A DNA stretch of 64,000 bases from Pseudomonas brassicacearum subsp. brassicacearum (GTDB lineage Bacteria; Pseudomonadota; Gammaproteobacteria; Pseudomonadales; Pseudomonadaceae): positions 221,797 to 285,796 of the forward strand of contig NZ_VZPJ01000008.1 of assembly GCF_008801605.1 (NCBI RefSeq). Reading direction: 5' to 3'. Made by a program: the position numbers and the translations under genes. Shown in pieces: positions 33,867 to 41,719 of this stretch. The notes under the pieces are model-generated. The model saw only the letters and a program-made list of their open reading frames with translations, was not told the DNA's origin and ran no database searches. Within the stretch, counting starts at the first letter, position 1. Every line of letters begins with the position of its first letter.

Positions 33867-34220
33867 TCAGCTGCCCCGATAGGTGGAATAGGCGTAAGGC
33901 GAAATCAGCAGGGGCACGTGGTAATGATCCTGTTCGGCCGAAATGCCGAAGCGCAGCACCACCACATCCAGGAACGCCGGCTCGGACAGCTCGACACCAC
34001 GGGCGCGGTAGTAATCACCGGCATGGAATTGAATCTGATAGACACCCGAACGGTAGTCATCCCCTTGCAGCAGCGGTGCGTCGCAGCGACCATCGCTGTT
34101 GGTCTGCGCACTGGCGACCAGTTGCAGTTGCGAACCTTCCACGCGGTACAACTCGACCTTGATCGAGCTGCCCGGGCAGCCGTGTGCAGCATCCAAAACG
34201 TGAGTAGTCAAACGTCCCAT
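33867..34220 (-). CDS. uraH: 5-hydroxyisourate hydrolase
   Basis: Hydrolyses 5-hydroxyisourate, the product of urate oxidation by PuuD, to OHCU. The 117-residue transthyretin-like protein has the conserved N-terminal LTTHVLDAAHGCPGSSIKVELYR (His8-region), the central R in YRSG, HYHVPLLISPYAYSTYRGS with the C-terminal Y-R-G-S tetrapeptide that defines the enzyme against true transthyretin. ATG 34220 is fixed by the family start MGRLTTHVLD. It is divergent from puuE and is probably controlled by the near-operator at 34349. Confidence 0.95.
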   Translation of the reverse strand: MGRLTTHVLDAAHGCPGSSIKVELYRVEGSQLQLVASAQTNSDGRCDAPLLQGDDYRSGVYQIQFHAGDYYRARGVELSEPAFLDVVVLRFGISAEQDHYHVPLLISPYAYSTYRGS

Positions 34221-34348
34221 TGATTGTGCGCGCCTCGCTGCTGTGCAGTCCGGCCCGACGCCTCCTGAATCAGTTGAAAGACAGGCCGCACCGTTTCGGA
34301 GCACGAAACGCCACGGCGATGAGCGAATTAAGACACTTTAAAAGAAAA

Positions 34349-34358
34349 TTGTACACAA
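34349..34358. promoter_or_regulatory. TTGTACACAA operator variant, uraH-proximal
   Basis: Differs from the TTGTATACAA word at one central base. Its position mirrors the GlcG-proximal site in the gcl region. Confidence 0.6.
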
Positions 34359-34462
34359 TAAAAAACAGATATTTAGTCCATGCATGTTCCGACAAAGGTT
34401 CCTGCCCAATCTCAAGCCAAACCAACGGATACGCCATTCTTCCAGCCATTAATTGACCAGAT

Positions 34463-34478
34463 GGGCAGGTTTCTTGCA
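34463..34478 (+). promoter_or_regulatory. possible sigma-54 promoter for puuE operon
   Basis: GGGCAGGTTTCTTGCA: GG and GC separated by ten bases, with TTGCA at -12. It is near the TGGCACG-N4-TTGCW consensus but lacks the leading T and differs at one other base. 156 bases before puuE. Confidence 0.4.
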
Positions 34479-34543
34479 GTGTAGACAAACCGGGGACTGC
34501 GGTGAAAAATGCAAAAAATCAGGCTTACAAATCGCACATAAAG

Positions 34544-34553
34544 TTGTATACAA
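34544..34553. promoter_or_regulatory. TTGTATACAA operator, puuE-proximal
   Basis: A perfect copy, overlapping a sigma-70-like -10 (TATACA) with TTACAA 18 bases upstream as a possible -35. Confidence 0.7.
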
Positions 34554-34633
34554 TCACTCCATCGTCGTGACGCCAGCCCATGATCCATCATCAGGGCGCC
34601 ACCCACATGGTTCGAACAAGAAGGAAAACTGCA

Positions 34634-35575
34634 GTGAGCGCTGACTACCCACGCGACCTGATCGGTTACGGCAGTAACCCTCCCCATCCCCAGTGGCCGG
34701 GCAATGCCCGCATCGCCCTGTCCTTCGTGCTCAATTACGAAGAAGGCGGCGAGCGCAACATCCTGCATGGCGACAAGGAATCCGAGGCGTTCCTCTCGGA
34801 GATGGTCGCGGCGCAACCGCTGCAGGGCGAGCGCAACATGAGCATGGAATCGCTTTACGAGTATGGCAGCCGTGCCGGGGTCTGGCGGGTCCTCAAGCTG
34901 TTCAAGGAATTCGATATCCCGCTGACCATTTTCGCCGTGGCCATGGCCGCCCAGCGCCATCCGGACGTGATCCGCGCCATGGTTGCCGCCGGTCACGAAA
35001 TCTGCAGCCACGGTTATCGCTGGATCGACTACCAATACATGGATGAGGCCCAGGAACGCGAGCACATGCTCGAAGCGATCCGCATCCTCACCGAAATCAC
35101 TGGCGAGCGTCCGCTGGGTTGGTACACCGGTCGCACCGGCCCCAATACCCGCCGGCTGGTCATGGAGGAAGGCGGTTTTCTCTATGACAGCGACACCTAC
35201 GACGACGACCTGCCCTACTGGGAACCGAACACACCCCACGGCAAGCCGCACCTGGTGATCCCGTACACGCTGGACACCAACGACATGCGCTTCACCCAGG
35301 TGCAGGGTTTCAACAAGGGCGATGATTTCTTCCAATACCTCAAGGACGCCTTCGACGTGCTGTATGCCGAAGGCGCCGAAGCCCCCAAGATGCTCTCCAT
35401 CGGCCTGCACTGCCGCCTGATCGGCCGCCCTGCCCGCCTCGCGTCCCTCAAGCGCTTCCTTGAATATGCCAAGGGTCATGAACAGGTCTGGTTCAGCCGT
35501 CGTGTCGACATCGCCCGCCACTGGCAACAGACTCACCCGTGCCCGCAAGCTTCGAAACCAGGAGCTTCGAAATGA
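34634..35575 (+). CDS. puuE: allantoinase (PuuE type)
   Basis: Cofactor-free allantoinase of the polysaccharide-deacetylase fold that opens allantoin to allantoate. At 313 residues it matches the pseudomonad PuuE size. Sequence marks: SADYPRDLIGYGSNPPHPQWP at the N-terminus, the ALSFVLNYEEGGERNILHGD block (about 25-44), a His-rich NodB-like segment EICSHGYRWIDYQYM and GWYTGRTGPNTRRL. GTG 34634 is preferred (AAGGA 8 bases upstream, family start MSADYPRDL) over the frame from 34580. First gene of puuE-uraD-alc-allA-puuD; it overlaps uraD by 4 bases. Confidence 0.95.
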   Translation: MSADYPRDLIGYGSNPPHPQWPGNARIALSFVLNYEEGGERNILHGDKESEAFLSEMVAAQPLQGERNMSMESLYEYGSRAGVWRVLKLFKEFDIPLTIFAVAMAAQRHPDVIRAMVAAGHEICSHGYRWIDYQYMDEAQEREHMLEAIRILTEITGERPLGWYTGRTGPNTRRLVMEEGGFLYDSDTYDDDLPYWEPNTPHGKPHLVIPYTLDTNDMRFTQVQGFNKGDDFFQYLKDAFDVLYAEGAEAPKMLSIGLHCRLIGRPARLASLKRFLEYAKGHEQVWFSRRVDIARHWQQTHPCPQASKPGASK

Positions 35576-36087
35576 CTGCCTTCCAGACCCTCAAGCCATC
35601 CACCTTGAGCCGTGAAGCCTTCGTCCGGGCTTTTGCCGATATCTACGAACATTCGCCATGGGTCGCCGAAAAGGCTTTCGACCTGGGCCAGGACCCGTCG
35701 ATCGACCAGATCGAAACCCTGCACCAGCGCATGAGCGACATCCTGTTGAGTGCCGATCACGCCAGCCAACTGGCCCTGATCAACGCTCACCCGGACCTGG
35801 CCGGCAAAGCCGCCGTCCAGGGCCAACTGACCGAAGCCAGCACGAACGAACAGGCCGGCGCCGGTATTCACCAATGCTCGAGCGATGAGTTTCAGCGCTT
35901 CACCGAGCTGAACGACGCCTACAAGGCCAAGTTCAAGTTTCCCTTCATCATGGCGGTAAAAGGCAGCAACCGGCATCAGATCCTCGCGGCGTTCGAAACG
36001 CGCATCCATCATTCGGTAGACACCGAATTCAAATGCGCGCTGGCAGAGATCAACAAGATAGCGTTGTTCCGACTACTGACCCTTTAG
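35572..36087 (+). CDS. uraD: OHCU decarboxylase
   Basis: Converts OHCU to S-(+)-allantoin, between UraH and PuuE. The 171-residue all-helical protein has the family active-site stretch INAHPDLAGKAA (about 68-79, with the catalytic His71) and FNTELNDAYKAKFKFPFIMAVKG-like RFTELNDAYKAKFKFPFIMAVKG. ATG 35572 overlaps the puuE stop (ATGA), and GGAG lies 9 bases upstream, so this start is secure; the longer frame is a read-in. Confidence 0.95.
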   Translation: MTAFQTLKPSTLSREAFVRAFADIYEHSPWVAEKAFDLGQDPSIDQIETLHQRMSDILLSADHASQLALINAHPDLAGKAAVQGQLTEASTNEQAGAGIHQCSSDEFQRFTELNDAYKAKFKFPFIMAVKGSNRHQILAAFETRIHHSVDTEFKCALAEINKIALFRLLTL

Positions 36088-36155
36088 CGAGCAGTCCTGA
36101 GCCCCAGGATCCTGCAAGCATCCCCAGCCAACTTATTTAAAGGCAGACAAGAAGA

Positions 36156-37151
36156 ATGAAAGCTTACGCCGTACCTTTCGAGAAGTTCGTCAACCTGGCC
36201 GACGCCCGCCTCGGCACCAAGATCATTTCGGTCACCGATGACTGGTTCGCCGACGCCAACCGTTTGTTCCAACCGACCCCGGCCGTATGGAAGGAGGGCG
36301 TGTTCGATGACAACGGCAAGTGGATGGACGGCTGGGAATCGCGGCGCAAGCGCTTCGAAGGCTATGACAGCGCGGTGATCCGCCTGGGTGTGGCCGGCTC
36401 GATCAAAGGCGTGGACATCGACACCTCATTCTTCACCGGTAACTACCCACCGTCGGCCTCCCTGGAAGCCTGCTTCCTGACCGAAGGCGAGCCAGACGAA
36501 AACACCCAGTGGACTGAAGTGCTGTCGGCCGTCGAGTTGCAAGGCAACAGCCACCACTATCACGAAATCAGTAACGACCAGGCCTTCAGCCACCTGCGCT
36601 TCAACATCTACCCCGATGGCGGCGTGGCCCGGTTGCGGGTCTATGGCATTCCGTACCGCGACTGGTCGGCCGTCGGCGACAATGAACAGATCGACCTGGC
36701 TGCCGCCCTCAATGGTGGCCGTGCCCTGGCCTGCTCCGACGAACACTTCGGCCGCATGAGCAACATCCTCAACCCGGGTCGTGGCGTGAACATGGGCGAC
36801 GGCTGGGAAACCGCCCGTCGTCGTACCCCGGGCAATGACTGGGTGATCGTCGCCCTGGGCCATGCCGGCGAGGTCGAGAAAGTCATCGTCGACACCCTGC
36901 ACTTCAAGGGCAACTATCCCGACAGCTGCTCGATCCAGGGCGCGTTCGTCAAGGGTGGCACCGACAGCCAGATCGAAACCCAATCGCTGTTCTGGCGTGA
37001 GCTGTTGCCGAGCCAGAAGCTGGAAATGCACGCCGAACATACCTTCGCCGAGCAGATCAAGGCGCTGGGGCCGATCACCCACATCCGCCTGAATGTGTTC
37101 CCGGATGGTGGCGTGAGTCGCCTGCGGGTGCTGGGCAAGGTGTCGAAGTAA
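36156..37151 (+). CDS. alc: allantoicase
   Basis: Hydrolyses allantoate to ureidoglycolate and urea. The 331-residue enzyme consists of two repeated beta-jelly-roll units: VNLADARLGTKIISVTDDWFADANRLF... WMDGWESRRKRFEGYDSAVIRLGVAG... GVDIDTSFFTGNYPPSASLEAC in the first, and a second copy (VAEHFGRMSNIL...GWETARRRTPGNDWVIVALGHAG...IVDTLHFKGNYPDSCSIQGAF). Both copies keep the HFxxNYP-type motif. It is full length and 68 bases after uraD. Followed by a long repeat that splits it from allA. Confidence 0.96.
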   Translation: MKAYAVPFEKFVNLADARLGTKIISVTDDWFADANRLFQPTPAVWKEGVFDDNGKWMDGWESRRKRFEGYDSAVIRLGVAGSIKGVDIDTSFFTGNYPPSASLEACFLTEGEPDENTQWTEVLSAVELQGNSHHYHEISNDQAFSHLRFNIYPDGGVARLRVYGIPYRDWSAVGDNEQIDLAAALNGGRALACSDEHFGRMSNILNPGRGVNMGDGWETARRRTPGNDWVIVALGHAGEVEKVIVDTLHFKGNYPDSCSIQGAFVKGGTDSQIETQSLFWRELLPSQKLEMHAEHTFAEQIKALGPITHIRLNVFPDGGVSRLRVLGKVSK

Positions 37152-37157
37152 GATTGC

Positions 37158-37267
37158 GATGATCGTTCCCACGCTCTGCGTGGGAATGCATACCGTGACG
37201 CTCCGCGTCACAGTGGACGCGGAGCGTCCATGGCGGCGTTCCCACGCAGAGCGTGGGAACGATCAAA
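37158..37267. repeat. GTTCCCACGC inverted repeat
   Basis: gatcgttcccacgctctgcgtgggaatgcat at one end and gcgttcccacgcagagcgtgggaacgatc at the other, with a central gacgctccgcgtc/gacgcggagcgtc pair. It is a dispersed pseudomonad repeat distinct from the REPs; a second degenerate copy lies at 61541-61654. It lies inside the alc-allA gap. Confidence 0.85.
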
Positions 37268-37290
37268 CTCAAAAGATTAAGAAGACCAGC

Positions 37291-37794
37291 ATGCGCACAC
37301 TCAAGATCGAACCGTTGACCAAAGAAGCCTTCGCCCCGTTCGGTGACGTGATCGAAACCGACGGCAGTGATCACTTCATGATCAACAACGGTTCGACCAT
37401 GCGCTTCCATCGCCTGGCGACGGTGGAAACCGCCACGCCGGACGACAAGGCGATCATCAGCATCTTCCGCGCCGACGCGCTGGACATGCCGCTGACCGTG
37501 CGCATGCTGGAGCGCCATCCGCTGGGCAGCCAGGCGTTCATTCCGCTGCTCGGCAACCCCTTTCTGATCGTGGTCGCGCCACTTGGCGATGCACCTGTAT
37601 CAGGCTTGGTCCGCGCCTTCGTCACCAACGGCAGGCAGGGCATTAATTACCATCGCGGCGTCTGGCACCACCCGGTGCTGACGATCGAAAAGCGGGATGA
37701 CTTCCTGGTGGTTGATCGCAGTGGCACAGGCAATAACTGCGATGAGCATTTTTTCCAAGAGGATGAGTACTTGATCCTCGCCCCCCACCAATAA
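37291..37794 (+). CDS. allA: ureidoglycolate lyase
   Basis: Splits ureidoglycolate to glyoxylate and urea, the entry to Gcl. The 167-residue cupin-type protein begins MRTLKIEPLTKEAFAPFGDVIETDG and contains the GSTMRFHRLA, LERHPLGSQAFIPL and NYHRGVWHHPVL segments of the family, all carrying the expected metal or substrate His residues. ATG 37291 is favoured; the frame upstream runs through the repeat. Fourth gene of the operon, 52 bases before puuD. Confidence 0.95.
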   Translation: MRTLKIEPLTKEAFAPFGDVIETDGSDHFMINNGSTMRFHRLATVETATPDDKAIISIFRADALDMPLTVRMLERHPLGSQAFIPLLGNPFLIVVAPLGDAPVSGLVRAFVTNGRQGINYHRGVWHHPVLTIEKRDDFLVVDRSGTGNNCDEHFFQEDEYLILAPHQ

Positions 37795-37845
37795 GAGAAG
37801 GTCCGATCACGCGAAGACAAGCGTGACGGGCGAGAGGTAAAGACT

Positions 37846-39147
37846 GTGGAAGCACATATGCTGGAATGGCTGAACCTGAGCGTGCGCTGGGTTCACATGA
37901 TCACTGGCGTGGCCTGGATAGGCGCGTCGTTCTACTTCGTCTGGCTGGAAAACAACCTCAATCGCGTCAACCCCAGGAGCGGCCTGGCCGGTGACCTGTG
38001 GGCCATCCACGGTGGCGGCATCTACCACCTGGAAAAATACAAACTCGCGCCTCCCTCCATGCCGGACAACCTGCACTGGTTCAAGTGGGAAGCCTACTTC
38101 ACCTGGATGTCCGGCATCGCGCTGTTGTGCGTGGTGTTCTATTGGAACCCGACCGTCTACCTGCTGGCCCCCGGCAGCAGCCTGAGCGGGCCCGAAGGCG
38201 TCGCCCTGGGCCTCGGTTCGTTGCTCGTCGGCTGGTTCGTCTATTCCTTTCTTTGCGACTCGGCCCTGGGCAAGCGCCCAGCCCTGCTCGGCGTGATCCT
38301 GTTCGTGCTGTTGATCGCCGCGGCCTACGGGTTCAGCAAGGTGTTCAGCGGTCGCGGCGCCTACCTGCACGTCGGGGCGGTCATCGGGACGATCATGGTC
38401 GGCAACGTGTTCCGCATCATCATGCCGGCCCAGCGTGCACTGGTGGCGGCCATCGCCGAGAACCGCACGCCCGATCCTGCACTGCCGGCCAAGGGTTTGT
38501 TGCGTTCGCGCCACAACAACTACTTCACCTTGCCGGTGCTGTTCATCATGATCAGCAACCATTTCCCGAGCACCTACGGCAGCCAGTACAACTGGCTGAT
38601 CCTGGCCGGGATCGCCGTAGCGGCGGTGTTGGTGCGCCACTACTTCAACACGCGCCATGACAGCAACCGCTTTGCCTGGACGCTGCCGGTCGGAGCCCTG
38701 GCGATGATCTGCCTGGCTTATGTCACAGGTCCCAAGCCCATGCCCACCGCACCGGAGGTGGCCAAGGCTCCTGGCGTGATCGAGTACCAACCGTTGCCGG
38801 AAACGGCAGTGGGTGGTGGCGCAAAACCGGCGACGGCCCCCGCCGCACCGACAGCGGCGCCCACCCAGGCCGCCAACGCCCAGGGCCCTTCATTCGAGAA
38901 GGTCCACAGCGTGATCCAGGAACGCTGCTCGGTCTGCCATTCGGCCAAGCCCACCAGCCCGCTGTTCAGCGCCGCACCAGGTGGGGTGATGTTCGATACG
39001 CCAGAGCAGATCCAGCAACAGGCCGCGCGCATCCAGGCCCAGGCCGTGACCAACCAGATCATGCCCCTGGGCAACATCACCCAGATGACCCAGCAGGAAC
39101 GCGACCTGATCGGCGCGTGGATCAACCAGGGCGCGCGGACCAACTGA
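37846..39147 (+). CDS. puuD: membrane urate hydroxylase with cytochrome c domain (PuuD)
   Basis: PuuD oxidises urate to 5-hydroxyisourate at the inner membrane, passing electrons to the respiratory chain instead of oxygen directly. The 433-residue protein has an N-terminal multi-helix DUF989 domain (about 1-300, including GGGIYHLEKYKLAPPSMP and RSRHNNYFTLPVLFIMISNHFP), a Pro/Ala-rich linker, and a C-terminal periplasmic cytochrome c domain with CSVCH (C-x2-C-H, about residue 360) and a Met-ligand candidate in NQIMPLGNIT. GTG 37846 is used (ATG 37858 possible). Last gene of the operon. Confidence 0.95.
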   Translation: MEAHMLEWLNLSVRWVHMITGVAWIGASFYFVWLENNLNRVNPRSGLAGDLWAIHGGGIYHLEKYKLAPPSMPDNLHWFKWEAYFTWMSGIALLCVVFYWNPTVYLLAPGSSLSGPEGVALGLGSLLVGWFVYSFLCDSALGKRPALLGVILFVLLIAAAYGFSKVFSGRGAYLHVGAVIGTIMVGNVFRIIMPAQRALVAAIAENRTPDPALPAKGLLRSRHNNYFTLPVLFIMISNHFPSTYGSQYNWLILAGIAVAAVLVRHYFNTRHDSNRFAWTLPVGALAMICLAYVTGPKPMPTAPEVAKAPGVIEYQPLPETAVGGGAKPATAPAAPTAAPTQAANAQGPSFEKVHSVIQERCSVCHSAKPTSPLFSAAPGGVMFDTPEQIQQQAARIQAQAVTNQIMPLGNITQMTQQERDLIGAWINQGARTN

Positions 39148-39504
39148 GCCGCGCCCCAAATTCGCCGCGAATGCGCCGTTGCAGGGCACTTGAGCCCGTC
39201 AGGGCAAGCCCGTACCCTGCGCGGCCGTTCGCATCCGAGCACTGTAAAAATCATCGAATCCTGACCGAGACGCCAGCTTATCCCAGCATCACGGGGGATA
39301 TCGGGTGTCTCTGGAAAACACCTTTTTCGACTGTTCCAAATAGCTGGACGAGCCTTTTTTGACCTTGGCTCAGCTCTTGCTATCAGCACTGGCCACAAGC
39401 GAAAAGCTGACCGAACGGATGTTTTTAATCCGAGGAAAAAGGCGCCACACCAGAGCGCTGACCTGAAAAAAAAGCGGTACCACTTACCTTTGGGAGCAAA
39501 CCGA
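39148..39504. promoter_or_regulatory. 357-base control region before tsx-like gene
   Basis: The first part holds a GCAGGG...CCCTGC stem with no T run (about 39180-39221). The rest holds a sigma-54-type promoter at 39366-39381 and an A-rich leader. No gene or TTGTATACAA copy is seen. Confidence 0.6.
39366..39381 (+). promoter_or_regulatory. sigma-54 promoter before tsx-like gene
   Basis: TGGCTCAGCTCTTGCT: GG at -24 and GC at -12 are exactly ten bases apart, with TGGC and TTGCT intact. It lies 124 bases upstream of the ATG at 39505 and is not part of a REP. Confidence 0.65.
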
Positions 39505-40290
39505 ATGAAACGTACGTGCACCAGCCTGATACTCGCAGGAGCCTTGTCGGCCGGGGGCCAAGCGATGGCCGACGACCTGTTCCAGTGGCAGAACAACAGC
39601 CTGACCTACCTGTATGGCAAGGATTTCCAGGTCAACCCGCGCATCCAGCAGACCGTGACCTTCGAACACGCCGACGCCTGGAAATACGGGGACAACTTCT
39701 TCTTCCTCGATCGGATCTTCTACAACGGCCAGGACGACAGCCAGTCCGGCCCGAACACCTACTACGGTGAGTTCAGCCCACGCCTGTCGTTCGGCAAGAT
39801 CTTCGACCAGAAGCTGGAACTGGGCCCGATCAAGGATGTGCTGCTGGCCATGACGTATGAATTCGGCGAAGGCGACAACGAGTCCTACCTGATCGGCCCG
39901 GGTTTCGACCTGGCGATTCCCGGCTTCGACTACTTCCAGCTGAACTTCTACAACCGCCAGACCGAAGGCCCACGCGCCGGCGACAACGTCTGGCAGATCA
40001 CCCCGACCTGGGCATACACCCTCCCGGTGGGTTCATCCGACATCCTGATCGACGGTTTCATCGACTGGGTGGTGGACAACGACACCAACTCCAAGGGCAC
40101 CTACCACGCCAACCTGCACATCAACCCGCAGATCAAATATGACCTGGGCAAGGCGTTGAAGCTCGGTGCCAAGCAGTTGTATGTGGGCGTGGAGTATGAC
40201 TACTGGAAGAACAAGTACGGGATCGAAGACAGCGACGGGTTCAAGACCAACCAGAGCAATACCAGCTTCTTGCTGAAGTACCATTTCTGA
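39505..40290 (+). CDS. tsx: nucleoside-specific outer-membrane channel (Tsx/OmpK family)
   Basis: A 261-residue outer-membrane beta-barrel. A signal peptide runs to GGQAMA-DD; the barrel has alternating strands with aromatic girdles (FQWQNNSLTYLYGKDF at the mature N-terminus, SPRLSF, GVEYDYWKNKYG near the end) and the C-terminal phenylalanine (LLKYHF) required for barrel insertion. The family carries nucleosides and similar solutes across the outer membrane. ATG 39505 has GGGAG upstream. The position after the purine operon and a sigma-54 promoter suggest nitrogen-controlled nucleobase or nucleoside uptake. Confidence 0.9.
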   Translation: MKRTCTSLILAGALSAGGQAMADDLFQWQNNSLTYLYGKDFQVNPRIQQTVTFEHADAWKYGDNFFFLDRIFYNGQDDSQSGPNTYYGEFSPRLSFGKIFDQKLELGPIKDVLLAMTYEFGEGDNESYLIGPGFDLAIPGFDYFQLNFYNRQTEGPRAGDNVWQITPTWAYTLPVGSSDILIDGFIDWVVDNDTNSKGTYHANLHINPQIKYDLGKALKLGAKQLYVGVEYDYWKNKYGIEDSDGFKTNQSNTSFLLKYHF

Positions 40291-40329
40291 CCTGACTGAG
40301 CCTCAGGTTCAGGGCTCACCACAAATCCC

Positions 40330-40492
40330 TTGTGGGAGCGGAGCTTGCTCGCGAAAGCGGACCATCAGCCAACATCAATGTTGAATGTTCAGTCGCCTTC
40401 GCGAGCAAGCTCGCTCCCACATGGGTTTGTGTGTTGGACCCAGTTTCAGCGTCCACCGCAAAATCTCCTGTGGGAGCGAGCTTGCTCGCGAT
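40330..40492. repeat. REP cluster, three arms
   Basis: Forward arm with one inserted base (40330-40354), inverted arm (40398-40421) and forward arm (40469-40492). Confidence 0.88.
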
Positions 40493-40515
40493 GGCGGTGG
40501 ACCTGCTTACATCCC

Positions 40516-41670
40516 TTATGCCAACCCCAAAAACCGACTCAACGCCTCACGCTGCGCCAACGCATCCTGGCGTCCCAGCTCGATCAGTTCGCTGCAATAC
40601 CCCGACTCGAACAACAGGTAACTCAGCACCCCTGCGCCACTGGTCTTGGTCGCGCCCGGCCCGCGCAGGAATAACCGCAACGCACGGGGCAGTTCCTGGC
40701 GATGGCGGGCAGCGATTTCGTCGATCGGCTGGCTCGGGGAAATCACCAGCACGTCCACCGGCGCCGCGCCGAGGGCGTGGGCCGGTACGTCATCGGGCAG
40801 CAGGTGACTGAACCCGTTCAGGCGCTCAAGCAACTCGATGTCGCTTTCCAGGCTGTCAATGAACGTGCTGTTGAGCATATGGCCGCCGATCTGCGCCAGG
40901 GTCGGTTGCAGGCCGGTATAGCTGCGCTCGGTGGGATCCTGCCCGCCAGCACCACGGGGGTTGCCGCTGACGCCGATCACCAGCACCCGATTGGCCCCCA
41001 GGTGCAAGGCCGGGCTGATGGGCGCCGATTGCCGCACCGCGCCGTCACCGAAGTATTGCGGGCCGATCCTGACCGGCGCGAACAACAAGGGAATCGCCGA
41101 GCTGGCCAGCAGGTGCTCCACCGATAACTGCGTCGGCACCCCGATACGTCGATGGCGCAGCCAGGCATCGATGGTCCCGCGCCCCTGGTAGAAGGTGACG
41201 GCCTGGCCGGATTCATAACCGAACGCCGTCACCGCCACCGCGCGCAGTTGCTGCTCGACGATGGCCTGTTCGATGCCCGAGGCGTGGAATTGGGCCTGGA
41301 GCAGTTCGCGCAATGGCGAACTGTCGATCAGCGCCACCGGTAACTTGGCCCCCAGGCCCAACAGGCTGTGGGTAATGAACCGCGTCGCCTGGGCGATCAC
41401 GCCCCACCAGTCACTGCGCATGACCTGATGGCTGCGCACCGCTTGCCAGAACGCCGTCAGCCGCTCGATGGCGGTCTTGAAGTCCATCGCCCCGCTCGCA
41501 AGGCTGACCGCGTTGATCGCCCCGGCCGACGTGCCGACGATCACCGGGAACGGATTGTCCGCACCGTCCGGCAACAATTCGGCGATGGCCGCCAGTACGC
41601 CCACCTGATACGCCGCTCGAGCCCCGCCGCCGGAAAGAATCAAACCTGTAACCGGTTCAGCTGGGGTCAT
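40516..41670 (-). CDS. patatin-like phospholipase
   Basis: A 384-residue cytoplasmic lipid acyl hydrolase. The patatin domain has the oxyanion loop LILSGGGARAAYQVG (about 10-24), the nucleophile Ser48 in GTSAG, and the dyad Asp in FGDGAVR (about 209). There is no signal peptide, unlike secreted PlpD or ExoU types. The C-terminal third (after about residue 285) has no recognised domain. Convergent or adjacent to lpxL on the same strand with 50 bases between, so envelope lipid turnover is plausible. Confidence 0.9.
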   Translation of the reverse strand: MTPAEPVTGLILSGGGARAAYQVGVLAAIAELLPDGADNPFPVIVGTSAGAINAVSLASGAMDFKTAIERLTAFWQAVRSHQVMRSDWWGVIAQATRFITHSLLGLGAKLPVALIDSSPLRELLQAQFHASGIEQAIVEQQLRAVAVTAFGYESGQAVTFYQGRGTIDAWLRHRRIGVPTQLSVEHLLASSAIPLLFAPVRIGPQYFGDGAVRQSAPISPALHLGANRVLVIGVSGNPRGAGGQDPTERSYTGLQPTLAQIGGHMLNSTFIDSLESDIELLERLNGFSHLLPDDVPAHALGAAPVDVLVISPSQPIDEIAARHRQELPRALRLFLRGPGATKTSGAGVLSYLLFESGYCSELIELGRQDALAQREALSRFLGLA

Positions 41671-41719
41671 CGCAATGCTCCGTGCTCAAGGTGCTGCTGA
41701 AAAATGGCGGACTACCGAC

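Larger units (their letters stand above)
34221..34633. promoter_or_regulatory. 413-base divergent control region, uraH / puuE
   Basis: It holds two GntR-type palindromes, TTGTACACAA (34349-34358) nearer uraH and TTGTATACAA (34544-34553) nearer puuE, plus a sigma-54-like element at 34463-34478. It is AT-rich compared with the coding DNA. No gene fits here. Confidence 0.65.

Noticed and set aside
39180..39221. Stem GCAGGG...CCCTGC after puuD as a terminator
   Set aside because: The loop is long and there is no T-tract; not a convincing terminator.
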